Shown here: positions 6,616-6,777 of the stretch, piece by piece
Layout of the letters: the number at the start of each line of letters is the position of its first letter
Numbering within the stretch: position 1 is the stretch's first letter
Assembly: GCA_018400215.1 (NCBI GenBank)
Contig: JAGYNF010000086.1
Location: 1 to 6,777, forward strand
Direction of reading: 5' to 3'
DNA length: 6,777 nucleotides
Source of the DNA: Cyanobium sp. M55B138
GTDB taxonomy: Bacteria; Cyanobacteriota; Cyanobacteriia; PCC-6307; Cyanobiaceae
Translations under genes and position numbers: made by a program
The notes under the pieces: model-generated
The model's database searches: none
What the model was told of the DNA's origin: nothing
What the model saw: the letters and a program-made list of their open reading frames with translations, nothing else

Positions 6616-6777
6616 CTACTCGGCCAGCTCGCTCAGCTCGAGCCAGCGCTCTTCAGCGATGCCCAGCTGGCTGTTGAGGGCCGCCAGGGTCCGGGTCAGC
6701 TCCTCCAGACGGCCGTAGTCGGCCCCGGCCCCCGCCAGCGCCTGCTCGAGGGCGCCCCGCTCGGCCTCCCAGCGGGG
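6616..6777 (-). CDS. ABC-F family ATPase, C-terminal fragment (cut by window edge)
   Basis: Only the last 53 codons are inside the window, read on the minus strand from the edge in an open frame to TAG at 6616-6618. The fragment is alanine-, leucine- and glutamate-rich with heptad-like spacing and ends in EERWLELSELAE. This matches the C-terminal coiled-coil domain of Uup-like ABC-F proteins, which usually finish with a RWxELxxL helix. ABC-F proteins carry two ATPase domains and act on ribosomes or branched nucleic acids rather than as transporters; those domains would lie beyond base 6777, so the assignment rests on the tail alone. Another coiled-coil protein cannot be excluded. The stop at 6616 is 142 nt before the cp12 start on the same strand. 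Confidence 0.75.
   Translation of the reverse strand, partial: PRWEAERGALEQALAGAGADYGRLEELTRTLAALNSQLGIAEERWLELSELAE

Noticed and set aside
6327..6677. A 116-codon plus-strand open frame over cp12 and the following spacer
   Set aside because: It covers the diagnostic CP12 C-terminus and the ABC-F tail in antisense. Its product resembles no family I know.

Overview
The window is a compact, very GC-rich stretch of housekeeping genes. It most likely comes from a picocyanobacterium of the Cyanobium / Synechococcus group. Four things point there: a plant/cyanobacterial-type HemB, a CP12 protein, an Obg GTPase without the C-terminal OCT domain, and the order hemB - VOC protein - mutS2 followed by obg and cp12, which I recall from picocyanobacterial genomes. 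Coding density is high, intergenic gaps are short, and start sites mostly lack a clear Shine-Dalgarno motif. There is no rRNA, tRNA, insertion sequence, CRISPR array or phage gene.

Layout. A plus-strand block (37-3947) holds hemB (porphobilinogen synthase), a small vicinal-oxygen-chelate (glyoxalase-like) protein and mutS2, with gaps of 28 and 10 nt, so it is probably one operon. Facing it, on the minus strand, is an ABC-transporter ATPase of the MalK/UgpC type (3944-5164). Its stop codon interlocks with that of mutS2 in a shared CTAG. Divergent from the ATPase, after a 49-nt spacer, is obg/cgtA (5214-6209, plus). Convergent with obg are cp12 (6255-6473, minus) and the 3' end of an ABC-F ATPase (6616 to the window edge, minus).

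How the genes relate. HemB feeds chlorophyll, heme, bilin and corrinoid synthesis. CP12 gates the Calvin cycle by holding GAPDH and phosphoribulokinase. MutS2, Obg and the ABC-F protein belong to families that act on ribosomes or nucleic acids. The ABC ATPase would energise a solute (sugar-type) importer whose membrane subunits are not here. These look like neighbours by conserved gene order rather than one pathway.

No new multi-gene system is visible. The points worth a second look are modest. CP12 lacks the N-terminal cysteine pair and has a weakened core motif. The VOC protein lacks one canonical metal ligand. Obg has NKIE instead of NKxD at its guanine-specificity motif. The ABC ATPase is an orphan with an inserted basic, proline-rich segment and sits between mutS2 and obg on the opposite strand. 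The mutS2 and ATPase stop codons interlock.
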